Source: Hyphomicrobiales bacterium (GTDB lineage Bacteria; Pseudomonadota; Alphaproteobacteria; Rhizobiales; Rhizobiaceae). From it: a stretch of 64,000 bases of DNA. The position numbers were made by a program, and so were the translations under genes. Positions 40,995 to 50,840 of the stretch are shown here, one piece after another. The notes under the pieces are model-generated. The model had not been told where the DNA came from. It made no database searches and worked only from the letters and a program-made list of their open reading frames with translations. Within the stretch, counting starts at the first letter, position 1, and each line of letters starts with the position of its first letter. The stretch is taken from contig UBQW01000001.1 in NCBI GenBank assembly GCA_900467745.1, positions 1 through 64,000 of the forward strand, in the 5' to 3' direction.

Positions 40995-41429
40995 CTAGCG
41001 TATGGGCTTCTGATCCGGGTTCGCGGCAAGGAATTCGCCGAGAGCCGGATCCTCGGCGTGGCGTTGCTGCTGATCGACAATCACGAACTTGTTGCCCAAC
41101 TCGACCCGAAGCAAAGTCAGAAGCTGATCCACATCCCTATTGAAGCGGTCGCACCTGCCCTGCGTCCAGAGGCTGGGAGCCAGCTGATGTAATGGGTTGA
41201 GATAGCCGAGATATTCTTGGTCGAGACGGTCGATGATCGAATGAACGTTGCGCGGCAGCGAGATTCGAGGAGGTTCTGAAACATCCCCCTCAGGGTTATA
41301 GTAGGTCGCATCAAGCGGACCATCGCCCAAAGTGGATCGTGTAGCCTCATCACCTGCCCAAAGACAGCCGCCGGCTCCGAAATCAAAGAAGAATCGCAGT
41401 GTGCCCTTTGTCATGGCGCGAGTAGCCAT
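40995..41429 (-). CDS. Conserved-type hypothetical protein (FDFGAGGCLWAG motif)
   Basis: A 144-residue soluble protein. The N-terminal strand TLRFFFDFGAGGCLWAGDEA is a motif I associate with small orphan conserved proteins of unknown function in diverse bacteria. The second half is helical (VHSIIDRLDQEYLGYLNP; DVDQLLTLLRVELGNKFVIV). No signal peptide or catalytic signature is seen. The start at 41429 or 41414 is unresolved. The combination of a beta-strand N terminus and helical bundle is reminiscent of some immunity-type proteins, but no toxin gene is adjacent. Confidence 0.65.
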   Translation of the reverse strand: MATRAMTKGTLRFFFDFGAGGCLWAGDEATRSTLGDGPLDATYYNPEGDVSEPPRISLPRNVHSIIDRLDQEYLGYLNPLHQLAPSLWTQGRCDRFNRDVDQLLTLLRVELGNKFVIVDQQQRHAEDPALGEFLAANPDQKPIR

Positions 41430-41495
41430 GTTTCATGAAATGTCCGCAAGTGGCGCATGGCTGCGACCTCACGCTTTCTTGTTTCTTGCTCCCAC

Positions 41496-41509
41496 TTGAT
41501 GCAGATCAA
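41496..41509 (+). promoter_or_regulatory. Perfect anaerobox (FNR/FixK site) upstream of the Crp/Fnr gene
   Basis: TTGAT-GCAG-ATCAA is an exact match to the FNR/FixK consensus TTGAT-N4-ATCAA. Its centre (41502.5) is about 41.5 bases before a plausible start near 41544, with TAGTTT at 41532-41537 as -10, the geometry of a class II activator site. Confidence 0.82.
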
Positions 41510-41584
41510 CTTTCACCGCAACCATTCCGGCTAGTTTAAGCGCATGGCAGGCGCGGCCTGCGACCGACGAATGTGGAGAAAGAG

Positions 41585-42295
41585 ATGACGACGGGCTTGA
41601 AACTGAGCAATGTGCACAAGGCCATGCTTGGCGAAACCATTCTTTTTTCCGGCCTCAACCGGGATGAGCGCAACGCGCTTCTCGCTTGCGCGACCATCGT
41701 ACGCTACCAGACGCATGACATGCTGTTCCATCAGGGCGAACGGGGCGAGTATTTCTATTGCGTACTGACGGGCTTCGCCCGCCTTTATCGCCTCGGTGGC
41801 GACAATCAGGAAGGCGATATCCGCATCTGCGAGCCCGGCGACAGCTTCGCCGAATGCCTGGTCACCGATGGCGGCGATTATCGCTATGGCGCCCAGGCCA
41901 TGGAGCACTCGATCTTCGCCCGCTTCAATCTCGAGCAGGTCCGGGCGCTGATTGAACACCGGCCGCATATCGGCATCGCCATCATGCGCAGCCTCTCGCA
42001 GCACCTGCTATCGACGATCGATTGCCTGGCGAGCGACCGCATGCAGACGGCGCCCCAGCGCGTCGCGACCTATCTGCTCACCCATTGCAAACCGGAAGGC
42101 CTGGCGGCGAAGATGCGGCTTCCCTTCCAGAAAAGCCTCTTGGCACGAAAGCTTGGGCTGGCACCCGAGGCGCTCTCCCGCGCCTTCTCATCTCTGCGGG
42201 CCGCCGGCGTTACCGTCAGCGGCCGCTCGATCGAGATCAGCAATCTCAACGTCCTGAAGACGATCCCGGCGATTACAAGCCGCCATGCACCTTGA
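41585..42295 (+). CDS. Crp/Fnr-family transcriptional regulator (cysteine-cluster-free FNR type)
   Basis: A 236-residue regulator. The cNMP-like beta-barrel (residues about 20-130; [31 protein letters not shown]) is followed by a dimerisation helix and helix-turn-helix [20 protein letters not shown] with the FNR-type E-x-x-SR recognition pattern. No N-terminal Cys cluster for an Fe-S centre is seen, so it is more like FixK, DNR or NnrR than FnrN. GGAG seven bases upstream supports the ATG at 41585. It probably reads TTGAT half-sites, including the one in its own promoter. Its 3' end overlaps ureG tail-to-tail by 23 bases. Confidence 0.85.
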   Translation: MTTGLKLSNVHKAMLGETILFSGLNRDERNALLACATIVRYQTHDMLFHQGERGEYFYCVLTGFARLYRLGGDNQEGDIRICEPGDSFAECLVTDGGDYRYGAQAMEHSIFARFNLEQVRALIEHRPHIGIAIMRSLSQHLLSTIDCLASDRMQTAPQRVATYLLTHCKPEGLAAKMRLPFQKSLLARKLGLAPEALSRAFSSLRAAGVTVSGRSIEISNLNVLKTIPAITSRHAP

Positions 42296-42884
42296 GGAAG
42301 TCGACGATCGCGCCGATGCCGTCGCCGCGCTTCATGTCTGAAAAGACGAAGGGGCGTGTGGCGCGCATGCGCGTCGCGTCCCGGTCCATCACGTCGAGAT
42401 CGGCACCGACATAGGGCGCCAGGTCCTTCTTGTTGATGACGAGAAGGTCCGATTTGGTGATCCCGGGCCCGCCCTTGCGCGGGATTTCCTCGCCCTGGCA
42501 GACCGAGATCACATAGATGGTGATGTCGGCGAGATCGGGCGAAAAGGTTGCGGCCAGATTGTCGCCGCCAGATTCGATGAAGACCACGTCGAGATCGGGA
42601 ATGCGCTCGTTGAGACCGGCAATGGCCTGCAGGTTGATCGTCGCGTCCTCGCGAATGGCGGTGTGCGGGCAGCCGCCCGTTTCCACGCCGACGATACGCT
42701 CCGACGGCAGCGCCTGCATGCGCATCAGCGCCTCGGCATCCTCGGTCGTGTAGATATCGTTGGTGACGACGGCAACCGAATATTCGTCGCGCATCGCCTT
42801 GCAGAGCTTTTCCGTCAGCGCCGTCTTGCCCGAGCCGACCGGTCCACCGATGCCGACCCGCAGAGGTCCATTTCCTGATTTCAT
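42273..42884 (-). CDS. ureG: Urease accessory GTPase UreG
   Basis: A 203-residue SIMIBI GTPase that drives nickel insertion into urease. P-loop [17 protein letters not shown], the CPH-type metal site [19 protein letters not shown], base motif [14 protein letters not shown]. The start at 42884 (GGAG eight bases upstream) gives the family length; a GTG at 42893 is less likely. It is the last gene of the urease accessory group ureEFG. Confidence 0.96.
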   Translation of the reverse strand: MKSGNGPLRVGIGGPVGSGKTALTEKLCKAMRDEYSVAVVTNDIYTTEDAEALMRMQALPSERIVGVETGGCPHTAIREDATINLQAIAGLNERIPDLDVVFIESGGDNLAATFSPDLADITIYVISVCQGEEIPRKGGPGITKSDLLVINKKDLAPYVGADLDVMDRDATRMRATRPFVFSDMKRGDGIGAIVDFLKVHGGL

Positions 42885-42975
42885 ATCGTGCACTCCAATC
42901 GAGAATAATCATAGCGCGTCAACCGCAAGGCGGCCACCGGCAAATGGCGCAGATCGTTAGCGACAAGCGCCGCTA

Positions 42976-43647
42976 TCACGACCGAAAAAGCCGCGTCGAT
43001 TGCGTCTCGTGCCGTAGCGAGACGATATCGGCCTGCACGGTTGCCGAGCCCAGTTCATCGAGCGTCGAGCACGCCGCCCGCCGCGCAAGCAGCGCGATAT
43101 CCGCCTCCCGCGCCGCCATGATCGCAACGCCATCCTTCTGCCCAGCAACGCCGAGCCGGATGCCGGCGGAAACGGCCTGCGAGACATAGGCATGCAAGAA
43201 GGCAGCGACCGCCTTTTCAGCGCCGATCCCATGCGCGCCGGAAACGCCTCCGACGGCAACAGGATAAGCCACATGTTTCGGCAGCCGTGTGAACACCTCA
43301 TCAGGCCACGCTCCGGCCGCCGACAGAAAGGCGTCGCCGAGCAGCATCGTTTCCTGATGCCGCTCGCGCGATCCCGCCAACGCCTCGGCAAGCTCGGCCA
43401 CCTCGGATAGCGCCGAGGCGTTGCCTTGCACCCTGTTGCTCTCGGCCAGCAGCACGACGTCGTTCCAGACGGCGCCGTGATCCATCATGGCACCAAGCCA
43501 ATCGCCAAGCGATGCGGCATCGTGCACGAGCCCATCATGCACCGCCCGCTCCAGCCCGCCCGAATAGGCAAACGAGCCCACCGGAAAGGCCGGCGAAAGC
43601 CATGCCATCAACCGCAGCAGCGCCTGAAGATCACCGTTCTCGGTCAT
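42976..43647 (-). CDS. ureF: Urease accessory protein UreF
   Basis: A 223-residue all-helical accessory protein that acts with UreD and UreG as a scaffold for nickel transfer. Family features are [32 protein letters not shown], the [13 protein letters not shown] helix and [20 protein letters not shown] near the end. It begins 3 bases after the ureE stop, so the two are translationally coupled. 91 bases separate it from ureG. Confidence 0.95.
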   Translation of the reverse strand: MTENGDLQALLRLMAWLSPAFPVGSFAYSGGLERAVHDGLVHDAASLGDWLGAMMDHGAVWNDVVLLAESNRVQGNASALSEVAELAEALAGSRERHQETMLLGDAFLSAAGAWPDEVFTRLPKHVAYPVAVGGVSGAHGIGAEKAVAAFLHAYVSQAVSAGIRLGVAGQKDGVAIMAAREADIALLARRAACSTLDELGSATVQADIVSLRHETQSTRLFRS

Positions 43648-43650
43648 GGC

Positions 43651-44169
43651 TCAGTCGTGCGAATGGTTGTGCCCATGATCATGTCCATGGTCGTGTCCGT
43701 GACCGTGATCGTGATCGTGTCCATGCGAATGGCTGCCATGGGAATGATAAGCGCCGCGCGCCGGCTGGAACGGCTCGGTGACATCCGAGACCGTCGCACC
43801 CAGCCCTTCGAGCATGGCGCGGATGACATGGTCGCGCAGGATCAGGATACGCTCTTCCTCGATCTGCGCACCCAGATGCCGGTTGCCCAGATGCCAGGCG
43901 AGCTCGATCAGATGCAGGCGATCGCGCGCCTTGATCTCGAACAGCTTCTCGTCGGCCGCAACGATCTCCACCAGCTCGCCATCGCCGAGCACCAGCATGT
44001 CGCCATTGGCAAACAGCACCGGTTCCTTGAGATCGAGCATGACCATCTCGCCGTTATCGAGATGCAGCAGCTTGCGCCTGAGGTGCCTCAGATCATGCGG
44101 CAGCACGACCTTGTGCGTTGGGTGAGAAGACGGCGTGCCGGCCGGCAGATAGGAGGTGATGTACTGCAT
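43651..44169 (-). CDS. ureE: Urease accessory nickel metallochaperone UreE
   Basis: A 172-residue UreE. Two beta domains ([40 protein letters not shown]) and the metallochaperone helix ([20 protein letters not shown]) are followed by a very His-rich tail ([17 protein letters not shown] and onward), which binds several nickel ions and buffers the metal. The start at 44169 is the ATG before MQYITS; the longer open frame is an artefact. It is separated from ureC by the diguanylate-cyclase gene, an unusual order. Confidence 0.95.
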   Translation of the reverse strand: MQYITSYLPAGTPSSHPTHKVVLPHDLRHLRRKLLHLDNGEMVMLDLKEPVLFANGDMLVLGDGELVEIVAADEKLFEIKARDRLHLIELAWHLGNRHLGAQIEEERILILRDHVIRAMLEGLGATVSDVTEPFQPARGAYHSHGSHSHGHDHDHGHGHDHGHDHGHNHSHD

Positions 44170-44272
44170 GATGTGTCCATTCCGGTTCAGGCGAGGAGCA
44201 TGCAAAATCGGCTGGAACCGCGCAAGGGTCAAAACGCCGTATTGCGCACTATACGCGTGTCGTTGCAACGCT

Positions 44273-45103
44273 CTAATGAATGGCGGACGACCTGCCGTCG
44301 ACGTTGGTTTCATCCTGGCTGAGACGCATGCGGCGCTGCAGGCCCTCATCCTCGTGGACGACGCGATTGCGGCCGAGCGTCTTCGCCAGATAGAGCGCCT
44401 TGTCGGCGGCGGTGTAGGCGGCCTGCCTGCTTCGTCCGTCGAAGAGCTCCGCGATACCGGCCGACATCGTGACATTGAAGCTGCAGCCATCGAGCGCGAT
44501 CGTCCGTTCGGCAAGCCGGTTGCAGGCGGCCCGGATCTGCGCCACCCGCTCCTCTTTCAAGGGAGCAATGACGACAACGCCGAACTCCTCACCGCCGAGC
44601 CGCGCAATAGTCGAATCCGAGCTGAAGGCCGCCGACAGCTCCGCTGCGACGGCAACGATGACAGCATCGCCGCAGGCATGCCCATAGCGATCGTTCACCG
44701 CCTTGAAGCGGTCCACATCGAAGATCGCGAGACAGGCTGGCTCATCGACATCATCGAGCGCCTCGGTGAACGCCCGCCGGTTCAGGAGGCCGGACAGCAT
44801 GTCGGTGCGGCTCAGCTGTTCGAACTCGGCGCGCGAGACACTGAGCTGATGCATGGCATAGCCCGCGACAAGGGCCAGCGCTCCCGATACGATCCCGCCG
44901 ATCACCCAGGATAGCGCCACGCCATAGATCACGGCATGCTCCAGCGAAACCGGCAGCATGCCCGCCCAATCAAGCGGCAACAACAGCACCGCGATGACAA
45001 GCGAGGAGAGCATCACCGCGGCGAAACTCATCTTCAGCGCATAGGTATAAATCGTCAGGCGATTCCTGAAATCGCCGAGCTCCGCCTCGAGTAAAATGTG
45101 CAT
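44273..45103 (-). CDS. GGDEF diguanylate cyclase lacking an intact I-site
   Basis: A 276-residue protein with two N-terminal transmembrane helices ([40 protein letters not shown]) and a cytoplasmic GGDEF domain (about 105-260). The active site is [11 protein letters not shown], intact. The inhibitory-site RxxD that normally lies five residues upstream reads FSSD, so feedback inhibition by c-di-GMP is probably lost. Asp of the metal site is in [15 protein letters not shown]. It sits on the same strand between ureC and ureE. The periplasmic part is tiny, so the input signal is unclear. Confidence 0.88.
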   Translation of the reverse strand: MHILLEAELGDFRNRLTIYTYALKMSFAAVMLSSLVIAVLLLPLDWAGMLPVSLEHAVIYGVALSWVIGGIVSGALALVAGYAMHQLSVSRAEFEQLSRTDMLSGLLNRRAFTEALDDVDEPACLAIFDVDRFKAVNDRYGHACGDAVIVAVAAELSAAFSSDSTIARLGGEEFGVVVIAPLKEERVAQIRAACNRLAERTIALDGCSFNVTMSAGIAELFDGRSRQAAYTAADKALYLAKTLGRNRVVHEDEGLQRRMRLSQDETNVDGRSSAIH

Positions 45104-45444
45104 CCGAATCGACCTTCTAGCCCCTCGCCAAGTCTATTGATGAGACACGAACCGCTGCCGGGGTCTTAAGGGAATCACTAGGATTTTAGCGAGTTTTGTA
45201 AATTGTTCGTGCGCTGCACAATGGATCGAAACGCGACGAAAATGGCTCTGGAAACGGCCGCGACCCCGCGCACCTAAGAAATTGATAAATCACAGTTTTC
45301 AGGATTTCGCCGGCCGCCGCGTCCCATTTCGGACGCAACGCCCCATGGTGGAACAGCGCACAATCATGATGCAACTTTAAGAATGCATTGCTAAACGTGT
45401 AGTCAGATATTGGCCGGCACCGTGGCGCCGGCCATTAAAGCTGA
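45104..45444. other. 340-base gap between ureC and the cyclase gene
   Basis: It holds a hairpin after ureC (GGCCGGC 45413-45419 with GCCGGCC 45427-45433, no T run) that probably ends the main urease transcript. The rest is low-GC for this window and presumably contains the promoter of the cyclase and ureEFG. No ORF worth calling was seen. Confidence 0.5.
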
Positions 45445-47154
45445 TCAGTACATGAAGTAGCGCTGCGCCATCGGCAGCGAGGTGGCCGGTTCGCAGGTGA
45501 GCAGCTCGCCGTCGGCGCGCACCTCGTAGGTCTCCGGATCGACCTCGATATGGGGCGTCAGGCTGTTGTGGATCATCGATGCCTTGGAGATGCCGCCGCG
45601 CGTGTTCTTGATGGCGACGAGGTCCTTGGCGACGCCGAGGCGACCCTTGAGGCCGGCGTCGAGCGAGGCCTGAGAAACGAACGTGACCGACGAGTTTGTG
45701 CGCAGCTTGCCGTAGGCGGCGAACATCGGGCGGTAGTGCATCGGCTGCGGCGTCGGGATCGAGGCGTTCGGATCGCCCATCGGGGCCGCCGCGATCGAGC
45801 CGGCGAGCAGGACCATCTCCGGCTTCACGCCGAAGAAAGCCGGGTTCCAAAGCACGAGGTCAGCGCGCTTGCCGACTTCGATCGAGCCGATCTCGTGGCT
45901 TACCCCTTGAGCGATCGCCGGGTTGATCGTGTATTTCGCGATATAGCGGCGGACGCGGAAGTTGTCGTTATCCCCCGTCTCCTCCTTCAGCGGACCGCGC
46001 TGGCGCTTCATCTTGTCGGCCGTCTGCCAGGTGCGGATCGCCACTTCGCCGACGCGCCCCATGGCCTGGCTGTCGGACGAGATGATCGAGAAGGCGCCGA
46101 TATCGTGGAGAATGTCTTCGGCCGCGATCGTTTCCTTGCGGATACGGCTTTCAGCAAACGCGATATCCTCGGGGATCGACGGCGACAGGTGGTGGCAGAC
46201 CATCAGCATGTCGAGATGCTCGGAAATCGTGTTGACCGTGTAGGGCCGTGTCGGGTTGGTGGACGACGGGATGACGTTCGACTGGCCGCAGATCTTGATG
46301 ATATCGGGCGCGTGGCCACCGCCCGCCCCTTCCGTGTGGAAGGCGTGGATGGTGCGGCCCTTGAGCGCCCCGATCGTATCCTCGACGAAGCCGCTTTCGT
46401 TCAGCGTGTCGGTGTGAATCATCACCTGGATATCGTATTCGTCGGCAACCGAGAGGCAGCAATCGATCGCAGCCGGCGTCGTGCCCCAGTCCTCGTGCAG
46501 CTTCAGCGACGACGCGCCGGCCAGCACCATCTCCTCGAGCGCCGCCGGCAGCGAGGCGTTGCCCTTGCCCGCGAGCGCGAGGTTCATCGGGAAGCCGTCG
46601 AAGCTTTCGATCATCCGCTCGATGTGCCAGGCGCCGGTGCAGGTGGTGGCGAGCGTGCCGTGCGCCGGGCCGCTGCCGCCGCCGAGCATGCAGGTGATGC
46701 CGGACATCAGCGCTTCCTCGATCTGCTGCGGGCAGATGTAGTGGATATGCGCGTCCATGCCGCCGGCGGTGATGATCTTGCCCTCGCCGGCTATCGCCTC
46801 GGTCGACGGGCCGACGATGATGTTGACACCCGGCTGCGTATCCGGATTTCCGGCCTTGCCGATGGCGTGGATGCGACCGTTCTTCAGCCCGATATCGGCC
46901 TTGACGATGCCGGTGTGGTCGATGATCACGACATTGGTGATGACGGTATCGACCGCGCCCTGCGCCCGCGTCGCCTGGCTCTGCCCCATACCGTCGCGAA
47001 TGACCTTGCCGCCGCCGAACTTCACCTCTTCGCCATAGGTGGTGAAATCCTTCTCGATCTCGATGAAGAGCTCGGTATCGGCAAGCCGCACCTTGTCGCC
47101 GGTGGTCGGGCCGAACATGCCGGCATAGGCGGCGCGGGAAATCTTGTAGGGCAT
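45445..47154 (-). CDS. ureC: Urease alpha subunit UreC
   Basis: A 569-residue catalytic subunit of nickel urease (urea to ammonia and carbamate). Metal-site and catalytic motifs are present: [19 protein letters not shown]; the carbamylated Lys in [51 protein letters not shown]; the flap Cys/His in [28 protein letters not shown]. Length and order match the family. The last gene of the ureDABC block, 4 bases downstream of the GT29-like gene. Confidence 0.98.
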   Translation of the reverse strand: MPYKISRAAYAGMFGPTTGDKVRLADTELFIEIEKDFTTYGEEVKFGGGKVIRDGMGQSQATRAQGAVDTVITNVVIIDHTGIVKADIGLKNGRIHAIGKAGNPDTQPGVNIIVGPSTEAIAGEGKIITAGGMDAHIHYICPQQIEEALMSGITCMLGGGSGPAHGTLATTCTGAWHIERMIESFDGFPMNLALAGKGNASLPAALEEMVLAGASSLKLHEDWGTTPAAIDCCLSVADEYDIQVMIHTDTLNESGFVEDTIGALKGRTIHAFHTEGAGGGHAPDIIKICGQSNVIPSSTNPTRPYTVNTISEHLDMLMVCHHLSPSIPEDIAFAESRIRKETIAAEDILHDIGAFSIISSDSQAMGRVGEVAIRTWQTADKMKRQRGPLKEETGDNDNFRVRRYIAKYTINPAIAQGVSHEIGSIEVGKRADLVLWNPAFFGVKPEMVLLAGSIAAAPMGDPNASIPTPQPMHYRPMFAAYGKLRTNSSVTFVSQASLDAGLKGRLGVAKDLVAIKNTRGGISKASMIHNSLTPHIEVDPETYEVRADGELLTCEPATSLPMAQRYFMY

Positions 47155-47157
47155 GGG

Positions 47158-47796
47158 TCAGGCTCCTTGGGAGGACGAACGGGATGCGGACGGATAAAAC
47201 CGCGTGACGCGGCCGGCGGCGACGTAAGCGTCGACGAGCTGCCTTTCGGCGGCAAAGGGATGCCACTCCCAGCCTTGATGGCCAAAGCCGGCAAGCGCGA
47301 TCGGGGCATCGGGAAATCGGTTCATGACCTCAGCGATCACGATCATGCCACTGCTCGGCACAACGTGAGGCGCGGGATCAAATGCCGCTAGCGCCTGGTC
47401 GACGCCATCATGAATCACTTTGTCAACGACCACATGCGTCTTGCCAGCGTCCTTGCAGAAGCTGCTGAATTGACTCGTATAGTCGTCGCAGAAATCATCG
47501 AGCTCGGGATGCGAGACGGCCAACGGACCCTTCAGCGCCGCAAACTTTTCCGGATCGCGCACGCTCCAGATTTCGGAAGCTTCGACCACGGCGGGATGCG
47601 CACGCCACGCCTCGGAAGACAGCATCGCCTTTGCGGGACGGCCGGTATTGCACACGCCGACGACATCGGTGCGGCCGGGGCTCCCCTCATAGGATCGGCA
47701 TTCGTTGAACCGGATGACGTAGCGTGCTGCTGCAACAGCCGCGGCCCCTTCCGCACCGATCTCACCATTGCCGACGATCATGATGCTCTCTGTCAC
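47158..47796 (-). CDS. Urease-operon accessory protein with sialyltransferase (GT29)-like features
   Basis: A 212-residue protein, between ureB and ureC with ureC 4 bases away. It starts with a Rossmann-like SIMIVGNGEIGAEGAAAVAA, then YVIRFNECRSYEGSPGRTDV, where VIRFN matches the sialyltransferase-fold L motif. Later PSSGMIVIAEVMNRFPDAPI and ALAGFGHQGWEWHPFAAER resemble the S-motif region with its Gly-Phe and trailing His. These features recall GT29 enzymes, but a sugar-transferase activity in a urease operon would be surprising. Similar rhizobial genes are annotated only as urease operon accessory proteins. Activity is unproven. Confidence 0.6.
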   Translation of the reverse strand: MTESIMIVGNGEIGAEGAAAVAAARYVIRFNECRSYEGSPGRTDVVGVCNTGRPAKAMLSSEAWRAHPAVVEASEIWSVRDPEKFAALKGPLAVSHPELDDFCDDYTSQFSSFCKDAGKTHVVVDKVIHDGVDQALAAFDPAPHVVPSSGMIVIAEVMNRFPDAPIALAGFGHQGWEWHPFAAERQLVDAYVAAGRVTRFYPSASRSSSQGA

Positions 47797-47797
47797 C

Positions 47798-48208
47798 TCA
47801 GTTGCTCATCGCGTCTTCGAGCGTCTTGAGCTCCTTGGTCCGGGCATCGGTCACGTTGGCGATGCAGCCGGCCACCAGCATCGGCTCCATGGTGCCGCCA
47901 CGCGCCTGAAAGCCCTCAGCTTCGCATTGCGCGTCCCGGTAGGTAATCCAAGCGCGCTGAGCGGTTACCAGAGCTTTCTCCGCCCCCTTCATGTCGCCAT
48001 CCTGATCGCTATCAACAGCAACCATGGCGGCGCGCGTCTTCTTGTATTGAACGTTGAGCGCCTTGTCGGCCTCGTCCTGCCGCGCCCGCTCGCAGAGCGT
48101 CATGTCGGTCTGCGTCGTCGGGCTCTTGCAGTCGACCTCCTCGCCGCTGGCGCCACCGGCCGCCATCAGCGCCAACAGCCCGAAACCCATAGGCATAAAG
48201 AAACGCAT
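47798..48208 (-). CDS. LprI-like / DUF1311 exported protein in the urease operon
   Basis: A 136-residue exported protein. The signal peptide (RFFMPMGFGLLALMAAGGAS) is followed by a DUF1311 domain with four Cys: VDCKSPTTQTDMTLCERAR, DAQCEAEG and VAGCIANVT. The domain has the ARQDEADKALNVQYKK helix and QRAWITYRDAQC motif. This family includes the lysozyme inhibitor LprI. The ATG at 48208 has GGGAGG five bases upstream. It overlaps nothing but sits in the gap between ureB and the GT29-like gene on the same strand; role in urea hydrolysis unlikely. Confidence 0.85.
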   Translation of the reverse strand: MRFFMPMGFGLLALMAAGGASGEEVDCKSPTTQTDMTLCERARQDEADKALNVQYKKTRAAMVAVDSDQDGDMKGAEKALVTAQRAWITYRDAQCEAEGFQARGGTMEPMLVAGCIANVTDARTKELKTLEDAMSN

Positions 48209-48228
48209 CATCTCCTCCCGAGACATGA

Positions 48229-48534
48229 TCACAGCTTGCCCATCACCAGCTGGCGGAAGCCATAGACTTCGCGCTTACCCCCAAGCGGGATCAGCGTGAC
48301 CGAGCGCGTCTGGCCGGGCTCGAAGCGTACCGCGGTGCCGGCGGGAATATCGAGCCGCATGCCATGCGCCTTCTCGCGATCGAAGGAGAGCCCGGCATTG
48401 GTCTCGCCGAAGTGATAGTGGCTGCCGACCTGCACCGGACGGTCGCCGGTGTTCGACACCTCGATGGTCACGGTCGGCGCGCCGGCATTGAGTTCGATTT
48501 CGCCTGGTGCGGCAATGATTTCGCCTGGGATCAT
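48229..48534 (-). CDS. ureB: Urease beta subunit UreB
   Basis: A 101-residue beta subunit: [17 protein letters not shown] at the start, then [24 protein letters not shown] core ([20 protein letters not shown] read here as [19 protein letters not shown]) and the ending [19 protein letters not shown]. It is separate from ureA, as usual in bacteria other than Helicobacter. It begins 10 bases after the DUF1272 stop. Confidence 0.96.
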   Translation of the reverse strand: MIPGEIIAAPGEIELNAGAPTVTIEVSNTGDRPVQVGSHYHFGETNAGLSFDREKAHGMRLDIPAGTAVRFEPGQTRSVTLIPLGGKREVYGFRQLVMGKL

Positions 48535-48544
48535 GATTTTCTCC

Positions 48545-48799
48545 TCACGCAGCCTTCATGGACGCGCAGCCCTCGGCCTTCAGTACGCGTTTCGTCGATG
48601 CCGGGTTATTGATGAGCTTGGCCGCCGGGCGCACCGGCCGGCGCACCAGTTCGCCGCCGCAATTCGGGCAGATGCCTGAAAGCACGTTGTCGGCGCAATC
48701 AGCGCAATAGGTGCACTCGAAGCTGCACATCATCGCCATCAGGCTTTCGGGCGGCAGATCCTTGTCGCAGCATTCGCAATTGGGTCGAAGCTCGAGCAT
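48545..48799 (-). CDS. DUF1272 zinc-ribbon-like small protein
   Basis: An 84-residue protein with eight Cys in the DUF1272 pattern: [31 protein letters not shown] and [14 protein letters not shown]. This suggests two zinc-binding knuckles. The C-terminal 20 residues are an Ala/Lys tail. The gene lies between ureA and ureB, 7 and 10 bases from each, so it is made with urease subunits. Metal buffering during urease assembly is possible, by inference only. Confidence 0.85.
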   Translation of the reverse strand: MLELRPNCECCDKDLPPESLMAMMCSFECTYCADCADNVLSGICPNCGGELVRRPVRPAAKLINNPASTKRVLKAEGCASMKAA

Positions 48800-48806
48800 G
48801 ACGGCC

Positions 48807-49109
48807 TCAGCGGATTGGTTCGTGAACGGTCACGAGCTTCGTTCCATCGGGGAACGTCGCTTCCACCTGCACGTCGTGGATCATCTCGGCGATGCCATCC
48901 ATCACCTGGTCGCGGCCGATGACATGGGCGCCGGCTTCCATCAGCTCGGCCACCGGCCGGCCGTCCCGCGCGCCTTCGACGACGTAGTCGGTAATCAGCG
49001 CGATCGCCTCGGGATAGTTGAGCTTGACGCCCCGCTCCAGCCGCCGCCGCGCGACCATCGCCGCCATCGAAATCAACAGCTTGTCTTTTTCTCTTGGTGT
49101 GAGGTTCAT
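48807..49109 (-). CDS. ureA: Urease gamma subunit UreA
   Basis: A 100-residue gamma subunit: [39 protein letters not shown] and [20 protein letters not shown] are diagnostic. The ATG at 49109 gives the exact family length; the much longer open frame upstream is antisense-like noise through ureD. It follows ureD by 20 bases. Confidence 0.97.
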   Translation of the reverse strand: MNLTPREKDKLLISMAAMVARRRLERGVKLNYPEAIALITDYVVEGARDGRPVAELMEAGAHVIGRDQVMDGIAEMIHDVQVEATFPDGTKLVTVHEPIR

Positions 49110-49129
49110 CGTGCATCCATCTGCTTGAA

Positions 49130-49951
49130 CTAGAGATTCCAGACTTTCGGCACAGGCGCGCCGTTGCGCAAGGCTGAAATGATCGGGATCAGGATTTTTC
49201 GAAGTGCGAAGCCATCCGACGCCGCGAGCCGAACAACGAGCTTGCCGGCCCAGCAGCTTGCGCCGCCCATATGGCCATCGAGCAACGGCCTGACCGCATT
49301 GAGATAGCTTTCCGCCTGCGGCCCGACACAGAGCAGCGTCGCGAAGGCGACCCGGCCCGAGAGCACCGCCTGCTCCCGCGTCAGCGCCTGGACCTCGCCC
49401 GCGAGCCTCAGATCCTCGGCATGGCAGAGCCGGCCTTCCCTGCGTATACGCCAGCGGTCGCGAAACAGCCCGGAGACAACCGCCTCGCCCATCGCCTTGC
49501 GCCCGAGCAGGACCGCTTCGACGGCCAGAAACTCCGCGCCCTCGTCGAGACCGACATCGAGCCGCCGATAGAGCGAGGAGCGATCGAAGAGGATGGTTTC
49601 CTGCGGCAGCCAGTCGACCCGCGCATTGGCGCCGACCTGAATTTTCGTGGTGATCTCGGCGGTGCCGGCGGACGCCTTGTAGATCTTCTCGCAGGCCTGC
49701 GTGGTCACGTCGATGCGCGTGCCGGGGCCGGCAACGACACTCCAGTCCATGCGGTCGCCACCGGTGAGACCACCGGCCGTATTGATGATGACGGCTTCCA
49801 TCGAGGCATCGAAAGTATCGGGCAGCCGGATCTTCGCGGCACCCTCCTGATAGAGCTCGCGGATGCGCGTACGCCCGCCCAGCGACTTCGCGGCCAGATG
49901 CCCGCGGCCTTCGGCCCTTTGCGGTCTGGTGGCTGCCGCGGCGTTCGTCAT
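49130..49951 (-). CDS. ureD: Urease accessory protein UreD (UreH)
   Basis: A 273-residue accessory protein that binds the urease apoprotein and recruits UreF-UreG. Family motifs are [46 protein letters not shown] and [16 protein letters not shown]. It is the first gene of the ureDABC block, 161 bases downstream of urtE on the same strand. No obvious promoter or terminator stands between them, so urt-ure read-through is possible. Confidence 0.95.
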   Translation of the reverse strand: MTNAAAATRPQRAEGRGHLAAKSLGGRTRIRELYQEGAAKIRLPDTFDASMEAVIINTAGGLTGGDRMDWSVVAGPGTRIDVTTQACEKIYKASAGTAEITTKIQVGANARVDWLPQETILFDRSSLYRRLDVGLDEGAEFLAVEAVLLGRKAMGEAVVSGLFRDRWRIRREGRLCHAEDLRLAGEVQALTREQAVLSGRVAFATLLCVGPQAESYLNAVRPLLDGHMGGASCWAGKLVVRLAASDGFALRKILIPIISALRNGAPVPKVWNL

Positions 49952-50112
49952 TCCATGCCCTTTTCATGCCGCCGGTTTGCCCGGCCGTTCTCATTCAACC
50001 CTGTAACTGATTGAAAGCAAGCAATTTCCGTGCCGCGCGAAGGACACCGCAATCCCGGCACCGGCCAACAGGGCGCATGTCGTCGAGTGCCTTTAAAAGC
50101 GGCGAATGCCGA

Positions 50113-50808
50113 TCAGACGGTCAGATGCCGGCGCGCCTCCGGCGTATCCAGCGTCTCCGCCAACCCCTCGTGGACGATCTCGCCGCGATCCATGATGTAA
50201 ACGTAATCGGCAAGCTCCCGGCAGAAATCGAGATACTGCTCGACCAGCAGGATCGCCATGCCGGTACTGTCGCGCAGATAGCGGATCGCCCGGCCGATAT
50301 CCTTGATGATCGACGGCTGGATGCCCTCGGTAGGCTCGTCGAGCACGAGGATCTTCGGCCGCGTCACCATCGCCCGCCCGATCGCCAGCTGCTGCTGCTG
50401 CCCACCCGAGAGATCGCCGCCGCGCCGCCCGAGCATGGTCTGCAGCACGGGAAACAGGCTGAAGATATCGTCGGGAATGTTCTTGTCGCGGCGCGTAAGC
50501 GGGGCGAAGCCGGTCTCGAGATTTTCCTTCACCGTCAGCAACGGAAAGATCTCGCGCCCCTGCGGTACATAACCGATACCCTGCTTGGCGCGCGCATAGG
50601 GCGCAAGTCCGTTGAGCTTGGTGTCGTTGAAAGTCACCGTGCCTGAAGACAGCGGATGCTGGCCGGTGACGGCGCGCAACAGCGAACTCTTGCCGACACC
50701 GTTGCGGCCGAGCACGCAGGTGATCTTGCCCATCTCCGCCTTCAGCGAGATGCCGCGCAGCGCTTGTGCTGCGCCATAGTGGAGGTTTGCGTTTTCGACG
50801 GTCAGCAT
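50113..50808 (-). CDS. urtE: Urea ABC transporter ATP-binding protein UrtE
   Basis: A 231-residue LivF-type ATPase: Walker A GRNGVGKSSLLRAVTG, Q-loop YVPQGREIFPLLTV, signature LSGGQQQQLAIGRAM, Walker B ILVLDEPTEGIQPSII, H-loop VEQYLD. The ATG at 50808 with AGGAG upstream begins LTVENANLHYGAAQALRG; upstream residues in the open frame are translated repeat. The Urt-type LTVENLNxYYG start and position last after urtD fit UrtE. A RIME-like repeat separates it from urtD. Confidence 0.94.
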   Translation of the reverse strand: MLTVENANLHYGAAQALRGISLKAEMGKITCVLGRNGVGKSSLLRAVTGQHPLSSGTVTFNDTKLNGLAPYARAKQGIGYVPQGREIFPLLTVKENLETGFAPLTRRDKNIPDDIFSLFPVLQTMLGRRGGDLSGGQQQQLAIGRAMVTRPKILVLDEPTEGIQPSIIKDIGRAIRYLRDSTGMAILLVEQYLDFCRELADYVYIMDRGEIVHEGLAETLDTPEARRHLTV

Positions 50809-50840
50809 GGTGCCATCTCCTGGCGAATTGCGGATGTAAA

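Noticed and set aside
48807..49994. 395-codon frame ending with UreA
   Set aside because: Only the last 100 codons match UreA; the rest is an out-of-frame reading of ureD.
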